Source: Chitinophagales bacterium 62-2
Lineage (GTDB): Bacteria > Bacteroidota > Bacteroidia > Chitinophagales > Chitinophagaceae
Direction: 5' to 3'
NCBI GenBank assembly: GCA_002050375.1
Contig: MWYU01000677.1
Coordinates: 1 to 39,860, forward strand
DNA length: 39,860 nt
Part shown: in pieces, positions 28,500 to 37,648 of the stretch
How the letters are laid out: each line of letters starts with the position of its first letter
Numbering within the stretch: position 1 is the stretch's first letter
Notes under the pieces: model-generated
What the model was told of the DNA's origin: nothing
Seen by the model: only the letters and a program-made list of their open reading frames with translations
The model's database searches: none
Position numbers and translations under genes: made by a program

Positions 28500-30128
28500 A
28501 TGTATATAGCTTCTGATGTACTTCAAAAAGTTAGGATACGCGGAGTTGTATTTTTGACTTTGCTTATAACCTTCACGCTGCTTAGCTATAAAGGGTCTAT
28601 CAAAAAAACTAATTTAACACAGCGGGATAAAAGACCTAATATTCTTTTTGTAATATCTGATGATCAATCTTATCCTCATGCTTCAGCTTATGGATATAAA
28701 GCTATAAACACTCCAGCGTTTGATAGAATTGCAAGAGAAGGAGCGTTGTTTACAAACGCTATTGTTGCTTCTCCGGGTTGCAGTCCATCCCGTGCATCTA
28801 TACTTACCGGTAGAAATTGCTGGCAACTTGAAGAAGCAGGCACGCATGCCAGCAGCTTCCCGCAAAAATATATCACCTATCCGGACCTGTTAGAAAGAGC
28901 AGGGTATCTAATTGGTTTTACCGGCAAGCCGTGGGCACCTGGAGATTGGAGTAAATCCGGAAGAAAAAGAAACCCGGCGGGAACAGAGTATAATAAAATT
29001 AAATTGACTAATAATCCTTCCGGAATTTCTAGTATTGATTATGCGGCAAACTTTTCTGATTTTTTGTTTAAGAGAGAAATGAATCAGCCATTTTGTTTTT
29101 GGTTTGGCGCCACTGAACCTCACAGAGTCTTTTCGCAGGGAATAGGTTTGAAAAATGGAAAGAAATCAGAAGATGTTGAAGTTCCTGCATTTCTACCGGA
29201 TAATTCTGAAGTAAGAAATGATATTTTAGACTATTGCTTTGAAATAGAATGGTATGATAAGCAATTAAGCAAAATCATCTCCCTGTTGGAAAAGTCGGGT
29301 GAGTTAGATAATACTATCATCGTAGTTACTTCAGACAATGGCATGGCATTTCCCCGGGCAAAAGCAAATACTTATGAGTTTGGAATTCATGTTCCTTTAG
29401 CTATCAGATGGGGTATGAATATTAGAGCTGGTACTAAAATAAACAATGTAGTTAGCCTTATAGATCTGGCTCCAACTTTTCTTGAGGCTGCCGGCGTTAA
29501 ACATCCCGGAACTAAAACCGGCGATAATACTATGGAAGGTATCAGCATGTTAACTATCCTCACTAATAAAAAACGCACTGTTAAAGATACCTTACGCACG
29601 GGAGTATATTCTTCAAGAGAGCGCCATTCCTTTGCCCGGTGGAATAACCTAAGTTATCCGCAAAGAGCTTTACGGACAAATGATTATTTATATATCAGAA
29701 ACTTTAAACCTCATTTATGGCCTGCCGGCGATCCGCAAAAGATGGAGAAAGACTCAATCTCAAGTCAAATGAAATTAGGTCCGCCGCATAGTGGCTATCA
29801 TGATATTGATGCCAGTCCAACTTTAGATTTTTTGGTCAGGAACAGAGATGAAAAAGAGGTCTCTGAATATTTTCACTACGCAATAGATGTACGCCCTGCG
29901 GAAGAATTATATGATATTAAAATAGATCCGGCTTGTTTAAATAACCTGGCTAAAGATCGGGCATTTCTAAAAACCAGGAACTTATTGAAAAACCGGATGG
30001 ATAGTTATCTAAGAAAAACTAATGATCCAAGGGTTACAGGTAACGGAGATATTTTTGAAACATATCGCAGGTATGAAGGCGTGTCAAGAGATTTCCCGCC
30101 TCACCTGAAATCTATGCAGCAGAACTAA
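28500..30128 (+). CDS. Sulfatase (S1 type, heparan N-sulfatase-like)
   Basis: RPNILFVISDDQSYPHASAYGYKAINTPAFDRIAREGALFTNAI; formylglycine motif CSPSRASILTG. Confidence 0.9.
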   Translation: MYIASDVLQKVRIRGVVFLTLLITFTLLSYKGSIKKTNLTQRDKRPNILFVISDDQSYPHASAYGYKAINTPAFDRIAREGALFTNAIVASPGCSPSRASILTGRNCWQLEEAGTHASSFPQKYITYPDLLERAGYLIGFTGKPWAPGDWSKSGRKRNPAGTEYNKIKLTNNPSGISSIDYAANFSDFLFKREMNQPFCFWFGATEPHRVFSQGIGLKNGKKSEDVEVPAFLPDNSEVRNDILDYCFEIEWYDKQLSKIISLLEKSGELDNTIIVVTSDNGMAFPRAKANTYEFGIHVPLAIRWGMNIRAGTKINNVVSLIDLAPTFLEAAGVKHPGTKTGDNTMEGISMLTILTNKKRTVKDTLRTGVYSSRERHSFARWNNLSYPQRALRTNDYLYIRNFKPHLWPAGDPQKMEKDSISSQMKLGPPHSGYHDIDASPTLDFLVRNRDEKEVSEYFHYAIDVRPAEELYDIKIDPACLNNLAKDRAFLKTRNLLKNRMDSYLRKTNDPRVTGNGDIFETYRRYEGVSRDFPPHLKSMQQN

Positions 30129-30152
30129 CAAATTAATTATAACAATACGATT

Positions 30153-31520
30153 ATGCGCCTTCTATATTTACTTTTATCATTAATAATGGTGCTGTCTTTT
30201 TCTAGTAAGATTAAGGCACAAAATCAAAAACCAAATATCATAATCATTCTTGCTGATGATTTAGGCTATGGCGATTTAAGCTGTTACGGGCATCCAACCA
30301 TTCGTACCCCGTACTTAGATCAAATGGCAAAAGAAGGAATGCGCTTTACCCAATTTTATGTTGCTGCAAATGTATGTTCTCCAAGCAGGGCCGCATTATT
30401 AACAGGGAGATTGCCACTTAGAAATGGTATGGCGGGTGAACAAAGAGTTGTTCTTTTCCCAAATTCTTCAGGAGGATTACCGGCAAGTGAAATTACCATT
30501 GCAGAAGCGCTTAAAAGTGCAGGTTACTCTACGGGGATAATTGGAAAATGGCATTTAGGACATCTGCCACAATACTTGCCGGCGAAACAGGGCTTTGACT
30601 ATTTCTATGGTATCCCGTATTCTAATGATATGAATTCTATCAGGAATAAATCTAATCCTCCTTTGCCATTATATAAAGACTCAAAAGTTATTGAAGAAAA
30701 TCCTGATCAAAGTCTATCAACCAAAAATTATACTGAAGAAGCTATTAATTTTATTAAGAGAAATAAAACAAAGCCGTTTTTCTTATACTACGCTAATCAT
30801 TTTCCGCATGAGCCTCTTTCTGTTTCTAATGATTTTAAAGGTAAAAGTAAGAGAGGCTTATATGGCGACGTTGTAGCAGAATTAGACTGGAGTGTTGGAC
30901 AGGTTTTAAAAACTTTAAGAGAGCAAAAATTAGATAAGAACACGCTTGTAATTTTTACCAGTGACAATGGTCCCACACTGCAACATCGCGAAGCAGGGGG
31001 TTCTGCAGGATTGTTATACGAAGGAAAGAAAACTACTTACGAAGGTGGAATGCGGGTTCCTGCTATAGCATGGTGGCCGGGAAAAATACTTACAAATCAA
31101 ATTTCTGAAACTGTTGTTACTTCTATGGATATAATGCCTACCGTAATAAATTTGGCGAACATTAATTTTGCAAAAGACAGGCAATTAGATGGAGCAGACA
31201 TATTACCGGTATTAACAGGTGAACCTGGTAAGGCAGATAAGATAGTTTATTACTATAATAAAACAACACTTCAGGCAATTAGAAAGGGATCGTGGAAGGC
31301 GCATTTTTATATCCTGCCATCATCAGCACCAGCTAAAGAGTTTGGAAAGTTATTAGATCAGCCTCTGCTTTATAACCTGGATACAGATCCATCTGAAAGA
31401 TTAGATGTAAGCAAAGCCCATCCTGAAATTATAGAAGACATACGCAAAGAATACGACAGGCATGTAAAGTCATTCACTCCAATGCCGTTGCAATTTGATG
31501 CGATAATTGAAAATAAATAA
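30153..31520 (+). CDS. Sulfatase (S1 type, arylsulfatase A/GalNAc-6-sulfatase-like)
   Basis: Signal peptide; KPNIIIILADDLGYGDLSCYGHPTIRTPYLDQMAKEGMRFTQFY; CSPSRAALLTGRLPLRNGM; GKWHLGHLPQYLP. Confidence 0.93.
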   Translation: MRLLYLLLSLIMVLSFSSKIKAQNQKPNIIIILADDLGYGDLSCYGHPTIRTPYLDQMAKEGMRFTQFYVAANVCSPSRAALLTGRLPLRNGMAGEQRVVLFPNSSGGLPASEITIAEALKSAGYSTGIIGKWHLGHLPQYLPAKQGFDYFYGIPYSNDMNSIRNKSNPPLPLYKDSKVIEENPDQSLSTKNYTEEAINFIKRNKTKPFFLYYANHFPHEPLSVSNDFKGKSKRGLYGDVVAELDWSVGQVLKTLREQKLDKNTLVIFTSDNGPTLQHREAGGSAGLLYEGKKTTYEGGMRVPAIAWWPGKILTNQISETVVTSMDIMPTVINLANINFAKDRQLDGADILPVLTGEPGKADKIVYYYNKTTLQAIRKGSWKAHFYILPSSAPAKEFGKLLDQPLLYNLDTDPSERLDVSKAHPEIIEDIRKEYDRHVKSFTPMPLQFDAIIENK

Positions 31521-31562
31521 CTCGATTATAGGCGTGTAATAGATGCATGAATACACCTGTGG

Positions 31563-32207
31563 CTAACCAATCTCCTTTCTCAACATCCTTACAATAAATG
31601 TTGCAATCTTTTTATAACCTTCAGGCGTATAATGCACATCATCCGATCCTTTTCCATATTTTTTATGAGTGGATTTTGTTTTGGCAAAGATGTCGTTTAC
31701 CGCAATTCCATTTTTCTTCATTACCTCTTTAGCAATCTTATTATAAATCTCAGGATCCTTCATAAATCTGCCAGCCTCATTTTCGGGTACATAACTGGTA
31801 GTCACAAAAATCAATTTTGCATCGGTCTTCTTAAGAATTTGAACTAACGAGTCGAGGTTTATACGGTATTGCTCCGGTGTGTGTGTAATTGAACCTTTTA
31901 CTTTATCGCGGTTACCCTGAAATTTGGAATCCGGATGCCGGTAAGCTAAATCCCATAAGCCCCAGTTAAACTGAATAATATCCCAATCCTCATTTCCCAA
32001 CCATTCACTAATATTTTTTAAACCTGTTCCGGTGTGTTCTGCATTGCCTTTATTATGTACTACCTCTGCTACATCTGCAAGGGCTTGCTCTACAAAAGGA
32101 GTGTATCCAATTGAAATGGAATCGCCAATAATTAAGATCTTTTTTTTACGGGGAGCGAAGCCTGTAAAGAGAAGAACAAGGGCAAAAAGAATCAGAGTTA
32201 TCTTCAT
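31563..32207 (-). CDS. SGNH/GDSL-family hydrolase, secreted
   Basis: Signal peptide; ILIIGDSISIGY; DDVHYTPEGYKKIA (D-x-x-H motif). Confidence 0.85.
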   Translation of the reverse strand: MKITLILFALVLLFTGFAPRKKKILIIGDSISIGYTPFVEQALADVAEVVHNKGNAEHTGTGLKNISEWLGNEDWDIIQFNWGLWDLAYRHPDSKFQGNRDKVKGSITHTPEQYRINLDSLVQILKKTDAKLIFVTTSYVPENEAGRFMKDPEIYNKIAKEVMKKNGIAVNDIFAKTKSTHKKYGKGSDDVHYTPEGYKKIATFIVRMLRKEIG

Positions 32208-32310
32208 AGCTAATAATAGATAGTTGTAAGTGTCTCTTGTTTTTAAAATAGTAAAGCCTTCCTAAAACATGTTAGATGATTAATCTATCCTGTTCTTTCT
32301 CACTATGCAT

Positions 32311-33756
32311 TCATTTCTTCTTCCTGAAATCCAAAGGCGGCTTACGATCTCCAACAAGAGATTCATATTTAAAGGGAGTGCCCCTTCTTTTAAGAAACTC
32401 TTTTTTCGCTTCATCAACAATTGAAGGATTAAAAAACAGATCGTAAGCAGTTAAAGCAAGTGTTTTAGCTGCTGCAATCATACCTTTAACCCCAATAGTT
32501 GTACCGCTTGCAGCCGCCGATTGCCAACTGTGCGATGCGGTTCCCGGAACCCATGTAGCTGCATATAATCCTGCGGTTGGGGTAATCCAGCTAACATCTC
32601 CAACATCTGTTGACGCGCCGTTGCCAACACCGCCTTCAATTACTACAAAAGGTTTAATGGTATTTGCTTCTTCAACAGCAGGCTTTTCAGCTAAAGTTGT
32701 TTGTATTTTCTTAGCAAATGCCCTTTCTTCTGTTGAGTATGTTATACCACCAACATTTCTAAAATTCTTATCCGCCAGCGTGGAAACGGTTTCATTAATA
32801 AGTAAATTATAAGTACCATGAATTAACTCGTAATCCATTCTGGTTTCGGTGCCCATAGCTGCTCCTTCCGCTGCCTTCACTACACGGTAAAATATTTCTT
32901 TTACTTTATCTGCTTCAGGGTGACGTACATAATAGTACACTTCAGCAAAAGAAGGAACAACATTTGGCGCTTCACCGCCATAAGTAATCGCATAATGAAT
33001 TCGTGTATCAGAAGGAATGTGCTCACGCATCATGTTTACCATGTTATTCATTGCTTCCACTCCATCTAAGGCAGAACGTCCGAGATGCGGAGACCGGGCC
33101 GCATGTGCAGATTTACCATAAAACCGAAACTTTGCTGATTTAAGGGCAAGTGAAGATCTTGCAGATGCATTATTTTCATCAGATGCATGCCAATGCAGTG
33201 TAATGTCTACATCATTAAACAAGCCCGCGCGTACCAGGTAAACTTTACCTGCCCCACCTTCTTCTGCCGGGGTGCCATATAATCTTATAGTTCCCTTTGT
33301 TCCCGACTTTTGAAGCCATTCCTTAACCGCAACAACCGCTGCAACTGATCCTGCTCCAAATAAATTATGTCCGCATGCATGACCTGGTGCTCCCGGTAAA
33401 AGCGCTTTCTGTTCCGGCACCGCAGCTTGAGACATTCCAGGTAACGCGTCAAATTCAGCAAGAATTGCTATTACCGGTTTGCCGCTACCATACGAAGCCA
33501 GAAAAGCAGTGGGAATATTTGCCAGTCCCTTCTTCAGACTAAAACCATCTTTTTCCAACTGCTCCTGCAACAGTAAAGAACTCTTGTTCTCTTCATAACC
33601 CAATTCAGCATACTCCCAAATCTTTTTAGCTATATCAGCATACACTTCTTTATTTTTTTCAATCGCGATCAGCAGTTGTTCTTTGCCGGTCTTATTCTGT
33701 GCCGAAATGTTTGCAGAGATAAATAACAAACAAAAAGCAGATAGGATATTTTTCAT
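32311..33756 (-). CDS. M20-family amidohydrolase (AbgB-like), secreted
   Basis: Signal peptide; AILAEFDALPGMSQ; GAPGHACGHNLFGAGSVAAV; GTPAEEGGAGKVYLVRAGLF. Confidence 0.88.
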   Translation of the reverse strand: MKNILSAFCLLFISANISAQNKTGKEQLLIAIEKNKEVYADIAKKIWEYAELGYEENKSSLLLQEQLEKDGFSLKKGLANIPTAFLASYGSGKPVIAILAEFDALPGMSQAAVPEQKALLPGAPGHACGHNLFGAGSVAAVVAVKEWLQKSGTKGTIRLYGTPAEEGGAGKVYLVRAGLFNDVDITLHWHASDENNASARSSLALKSAKFRFYGKSAHAARSPHLGRSALDGVEAMNNMVNMMREHIPSDTRIHYAITYGGEAPNVVPSFAEVYYYVRHPEADKVKEIFYRVVKAAEGAAMGTETRMDYELIHGTYNLLINETVSTLADKNFRNVGGITYSTEERAFAKKIQTTLAEKPAVEEANTIKPFVVIEGGVGNGASTDVGDVSWITPTAGLYAATWVPGTASHSWQSAAASGTTIGVKGMIAAAKTLALTAYDLFFNPSIVDEAKKEFLKRRGTPFKYESLVGDRKPPLDFRKKK

Positions 33757-34014
33757 CTTAATAATTTTTTAGAGGGTACTTATTCTGTTAGTAGCAGGCA
33801 AGAATACTTAAATATTAATCCTTACAATGTATTTTAAAACCAAGATAATTTATAAGGCTTTAAATAAACCGCCGGTATATTAAAACATGTGAAAAATGAA
33901 ATATAGTATTACTTCTATGTGCTTACATACGATACTTTTAGGTGTTTGTATTATATAAAAACTTGCAGGTAATTCAACTTGTTTCCGTTGTTGTTTAGTG
34001 CCTGATTACTTATC

Positions 34015-35037
34015 ATGAAAAAAAAATCCACTTCCATATTTTCGCGTCGCACATTTCTGAAATCGTCTGCAATAACTGCTACCGGTTTATCAATGGGTTT
34101 CCCGGCAATTGCGAAAATTATTCCATCATCTAATGAAGGAACCAAAGTAATAGAGCCAACAGTTAAAACTCCGGGTGCAAAAGGTGCTTATCCCGTCAGC
34201 CTTTTTAGTAAATCTTTGCAATGGCTTGCAGTACCCGAAATGGTTAAAGAAGTTAGTTCGATGGGGTTTGATGGAGTTGATCTTACTATAAGAAGCAGCG
34301 GTGGACATGTTGAGCCAAAAAACGCAGAAAGAGATTTGCCGGTTGCAGTACAAAGTATTCGCAAAGCAGGATTAAATGTTGATATGGTTGTTACTGAAAT
34401 TATCGATCCGAAAAGTGCATTAAATGAATCAATCCTAAAGATGCTTTCTAATCTGGGGATTAGAAAATACCGTACAGCATTTATTCCATTCGATAGTTCT
34501 ATTGGTGTAGAAAAATCTCTTGAGAAGTTTAATATACAATTTCGTGAGTTAGCAGCTTTAAATAAAAAGTATGATATGCAGGGGATGTATCAGAATCATT
34601 CAGGCATACGCTTAGGAGGTTCTGTCTGGGATTTATGGGTGGCTATGAAAGATGTTGATCCGCAATATTTGGGTATTCAGTATGATCCAAAGCATGCAAC
34701 TATAGAAGGGCAGGCGTCGTGGGTTCATTCATTCGATTTGATTAAAAATCGCATTCATGCTATTAACGCTAAAGATTTTTACTGGGAAAAAGTAAATGAT
34801 AAATGGAAGCAAAAACAAGTGCCGCTCGGCACCGGAATGGTTGACTTTCCGGCATTCTTTGCTAAAGTGAAACAACACAATATACAGGTTCCAATTTCAT
34901 TGCATTTAGAGTATCCATTAGGTGGGGCAGAAGATGGAAATAAAATGCTGACTGTTCCTAAAGAAGAAGTACTTAATGCACACAGACGAGACATAAAGGT
35001 TTTGCGCAACATGCTTACAGAGGCTGGTCTTGTTTAA
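34015..35037 (+). CDS. Sugar phosphate isomerase/epimerase-like TIM-barrel protein with Tat signal
   Basis: SRRTFLKSSAITATGLSMGFPAIA twin-arginine signal; GFDGVDLTIRSSGGHVEP; YQNHSG; GIQYDPKHATIEG. Confidence 0.82.
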   Translation: MKKKSTSIFSRRTFLKSSAITATGLSMGFPAIAKIIPSSNEGTKVIEPTVKTPGAKGAYPVSLFSKSLQWLAVPEMVKEVSSMGFDGVDLTIRSSGGHVEPKNAERDLPVAVQSIRKAGLNVDMVVTEIIDPKSALNESILKMLSNLGIRKYRTAFIPFDSSIGVEKSLEKFNIQFRELAALNKKYDMQGMYQNHSGIRLGGSVWDLWVAMKDVDPQYLGIQYDPKHATIEGQASWVHSFDLIKNRIHAINAKDFYWEKVNDKWKQKQVPLGTGMVDFPAFFAKVKQHNIQVPISLHLEYPLGGAEDGNKMLTVPKEEVLNAHRRDIKVLRNMLTEAGLV

Positions 35038-35245
35038 TCAAATCATACAACTTATTTTATAGATTGGTATGATAAAAGCTGCGTTCTTTCTTTATAATAT
35101 TTTTATACCGTTTGCAAATAAGAACCAAATATTTTCAAATGAAATGGCACCGTTAGTATTAGCAGATATTAAAAGCTCGAAACTATATCTTGCTTCATGC
35201 ATTATAAACCAGTTTGAAACCTACCCATAACTAAATAAAAATCAG

Positions 35246-36178
35246 ATGAATTATACTAAAAACCTCGCTCATAAAGTTTTCATTACTGCATTTGTTTTAC
35301 TGTCTTATACAGGGTTTTGCCAGGAGAAGCGCGAAAAGCTGCGGCTCTTTATTATCGGTAATAGTTTTTCTATAAACGCGTCAAAATTTTTGCCACAACT
35401 TGCAAAAGAAGGTGGTCATGATTTAGAGATTGGACGTGCAGAACTTGGCGGTTGCCCTTTGGAAAGACACTGGTCTATTGCAGAAGCCTATGAAGCTAAT
35501 CCCAATGATCCTGATGGCAAAGCTTATAACGGCAAGTCATTAAAAATGCTGCTATCTAATGGCAGGTGGGATGTGGTTACCATACAACAATATTCAAGGT
35601 TCTCAGGCTTCATTGATACTTACCGGCCGTATGCTAAAAAACTGTATGATTATATAAAATCTATACAGCCTGATGCTAAAATTGTTATTCATCAAACATG
35701 GGCTTATCGCTCCGATGCTAAAAATTTTGGATTAGTCGGTAGAGACATTCAGGCTCAAACTGATAAAGAGATGTATGAAAAGTCAAGAGCTGCTTATCAT
35801 ACAATTGCCGATAAATTAAATGTAGAAATAATCCCTACAGGCGATGCTTTTTATGGCATTACATCTGATCCTGCATGGGCTTTTAAAAAGGATACTAAAT
35901 TTGATTATGCAAAACCTGTTTATCCCGCAACTCCTGCTGATGTTTATTCTTTACATGCAGGTTACAAATGGGATAAAGATAAAAAGTTAGTCTTTGATCC
36001 AAATCATGCAAGTGTTGCCGGAGAGTACTTAGGGTCGTTGGTTTGGTATCAATTTTTATTCAATCAATCACCAAAGAATTTGAACTTTAAACCTGAACAA
36101 GTACCTGAAAAGTTTGCAAAGCAATTAAAAAAAGTAGCGGCTTCAGCAGTTTCTAAATTTAAAATGCTTTATGAATAG
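35246..36178 (+). CDS. DUF4886-type SGNH-like secreted protein
   Basis: Signal peptide; LRLFIIGNSFSINASKFLPQLAKEGG; VTIQQYSRFSG; HASVAGEYLGSLVWYQFLF. Confidence 0.78.
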   Translation: MNYTKNLAHKVFITAFVLLSYTGFCQEKREKLRLFIIGNSFSINASKFLPQLAKEGGHDLEIGRAELGGCPLERHWSIAEAYEANPNDPDGKAYNGKSLKMLLSNGRWDVVTIQQYSRFSGFIDTYRPYAKKLYDYIKSIQPDAKIVIHQTWAYRSDAKNFGLVGRDIQAQTDKEMYEKSRAAYHTIADKLNVEIIPTGDAFYGITSDPAWAFKKDTKFDYAKPVYPATPADVYSLHAGYKWDKDKKLVFDPNHASVAGEYLGSLVWYQFLFNQSPKNLNFKPEQVPEKFAKQLKKVAASAVSKFKMLYE

Positions 36179-36269
36179 TTTCTTTGGTTACCGGGAGATT
36201 CGAAGTACCCTGAACAGATAAGAAATTTGCTGCATAAATATTATAAAGCTATTGACCAGAGCAAGTAAT

Positions 36270-37343
36270 ATGAAAAAAAGTGTTTTTAATATAATAGTCA
36301 TCGTATTTGTTTTTACAATAGTAACCAGTTGTTCAATCGTAACTAAATCTCAAACAACAACTAAAGGCAAACCTGTACTTATTATTTATGATACAGATAT
36401 TGATTTAGATGTGGATGATGTGGGCGCTTTAGCATTATTACATGCGTTAGAAGATAATGGCGAAGCTGAGATACTTGGTGTAATATGTAATGCTCCCACA
36501 CCTTATGGAGCAACTACAATTTCTGCAATTAATATGTATTATGGCCGTCCTGAAATTCCGATAGGTGATATGCCAATAGACGAATATGTTTACGATAAAA
36601 GTTTCAGCAAAAGATATCGGGGCTATTCTGTAAATACACCTTACGGCAATTTCAATCTTCCGATTTTTAAGCGCTTCGAAACGAATATTAAAAGCCGCGC
36701 TGATGTTTGGAATGGCGTCGCTTTATACCGCAAGCTATTAGCAGAAGCGCCGGATAACAGCGTAACAATAGCTTCGGTTGGATTGCTGACGGTATTAGAA
36801 GATTTAATGTTAAGTAGTCCTGATAAATACAGTAAATTAACTGGTAAAGAGCTAATTGAAAAGAAAGTAAATCAACTGGTTTGCATGGCAGGAGATAAGC
36901 AGCCTGAACCAGGAAAAGACCACTTCAACTGGGGATTTGAAGGACGAGGCGATGCAGAAAGAGTGAGCAGGCAATGGCCAACTAAATTAGTGATAATGCC
37001 ACATGGAGGAAAAATAAAAACAGGCGCACGTTTAACTACAGAAACCCCGGAGTCCAACCCCGTGCGTGCAGCCTACCAGTTGTTCCTGGCAAAACAAGCA
37101 GATAAAAATCGCTCAAGCTGGGATCAGTTGGCTTGCTTATATGCTGTTCGCGGAGCTGGTGAATTATTTACTGAAGCAGAGCCCCGGCGTTTAGATGTTA
37201 CTGCAGTTCCTCTCACTTATACCTGGCGGGAAATGAAAAATGGCGAAGCGCCGCATATTTTGCTTAAACAAAAAGCACCGGATGATACTTTTAAAAAAGT
37301 AGTGGAGGATTTGATGGTGCAGGCGCCGAAAAACATAAAATAA
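36270..37343 (+). CDS. Nucleoside hydrolase-like (inosine/uridine-preferring type) lipoprotein
   Basis: ORF listed from 36252; ATG 36270 preferred. VLIIYDTDIDLDVDDVGALALLHAL Asp-rich metal site; VTSCS lipobox-like signal. Confidence 0.8.
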   Translation: MKKSVFNIIVIVFVFTIVTSCSIVTKSQTTTKGKPVLIIYDTDIDLDVDDVGALALLHALEDNGEAEILGVICNAPTPYGATTISAINMYYGRPEIPIGDMPIDEYVYDKSFSKRYRGYSVNTPYGNFNLPIFKRFETNIKSRADVWNGVALYRKLLAEAPDNSVTIASVGLLTVLEDLMLSSPDKYSKLTGKELIEKKVNQLVCMAGDKQPEPGKDHFNWGFEGRGDAERVSRQWPTKLVIMPHGGKIKTGARLTTETPESNPVRAAYQLFLAKQADKNRSSWDQLACLYAVRGAGELFTEAEPRRLDVTAVPLTYTWREMKNGEAPHILLKQKAPDDTFKKVVEDLMVQAPKNIK

Positions 37344-37380
37344 ATTTACTGTTATGGTGAATGTGATTTTATGTATGGAA

Positions 37381-37413
37381 GTATTAATGTTTTTTTAAAA
37401 ATAGCGTTAATAC
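37381..37413 (+). terminator. AT-rich hairpin downstream of the nucleoside hydrolase gene (candidate terminator)
   Basis: GTATTAATG (37381-37389) pairs with CGTTAATAC (37405-37413), 8/9 plus one wobble, with an inner T-run/A-run. Confidence 0.3.
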
Positions 37414-37584
37414 ATGCAACATATAGGAAGTAGCCCACGGTTGATATCTGCTACTACCACACTTGGTCCTGAAAATATAGGGTCAATAGTAAGGCTTCAA
37501 TCAGACGCACCAAAGTATAATGAAACGGCTATAAGGGTTATGAAAAAACATAAAGTAGCAATTAATGACTTTTATACTTCGTAA
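37414..37584 (+). pseudogene. Fragment of an SGNH/GDSL hydrolase (about 56 aa), lacking the GDS and DxxH blocks
   Basis: Translates to MQHIGSSPRLISATTTLGPENIGSIVRLQSDAPKYNETAIRVMKKHKVAINDFYTS*, collinear with AKLIFVTTSYVPENEAGRFMKDPEIYNKIAKEVMKKNGIAVNDIFAKTKS in the SGNH hydrolase at 31563-32207. Confidence 0.7.
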
Positions 37585-37648
37585 TCAAAAATCAGGAAAG
37601 AAGGAAGAAAAGCTCATATTTTTACCACTGTTATATTAATAATATTCA

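Noticed and set aside
31521-31562. Possible bidirectional terminator between convergent genes (GGCGTGTA...TACACCTGT)
   Set aside because: Stem is short and bulged with no T-tract; not strong enough to call.
22905-35170. TATTAGCAGAT repeated in three intergenic places (about 22905, 23383, 35157)
   Set aside because: An 11-mer recurring in AT-rich DNA of this length is expected by chance; no consistent position relative to genes.
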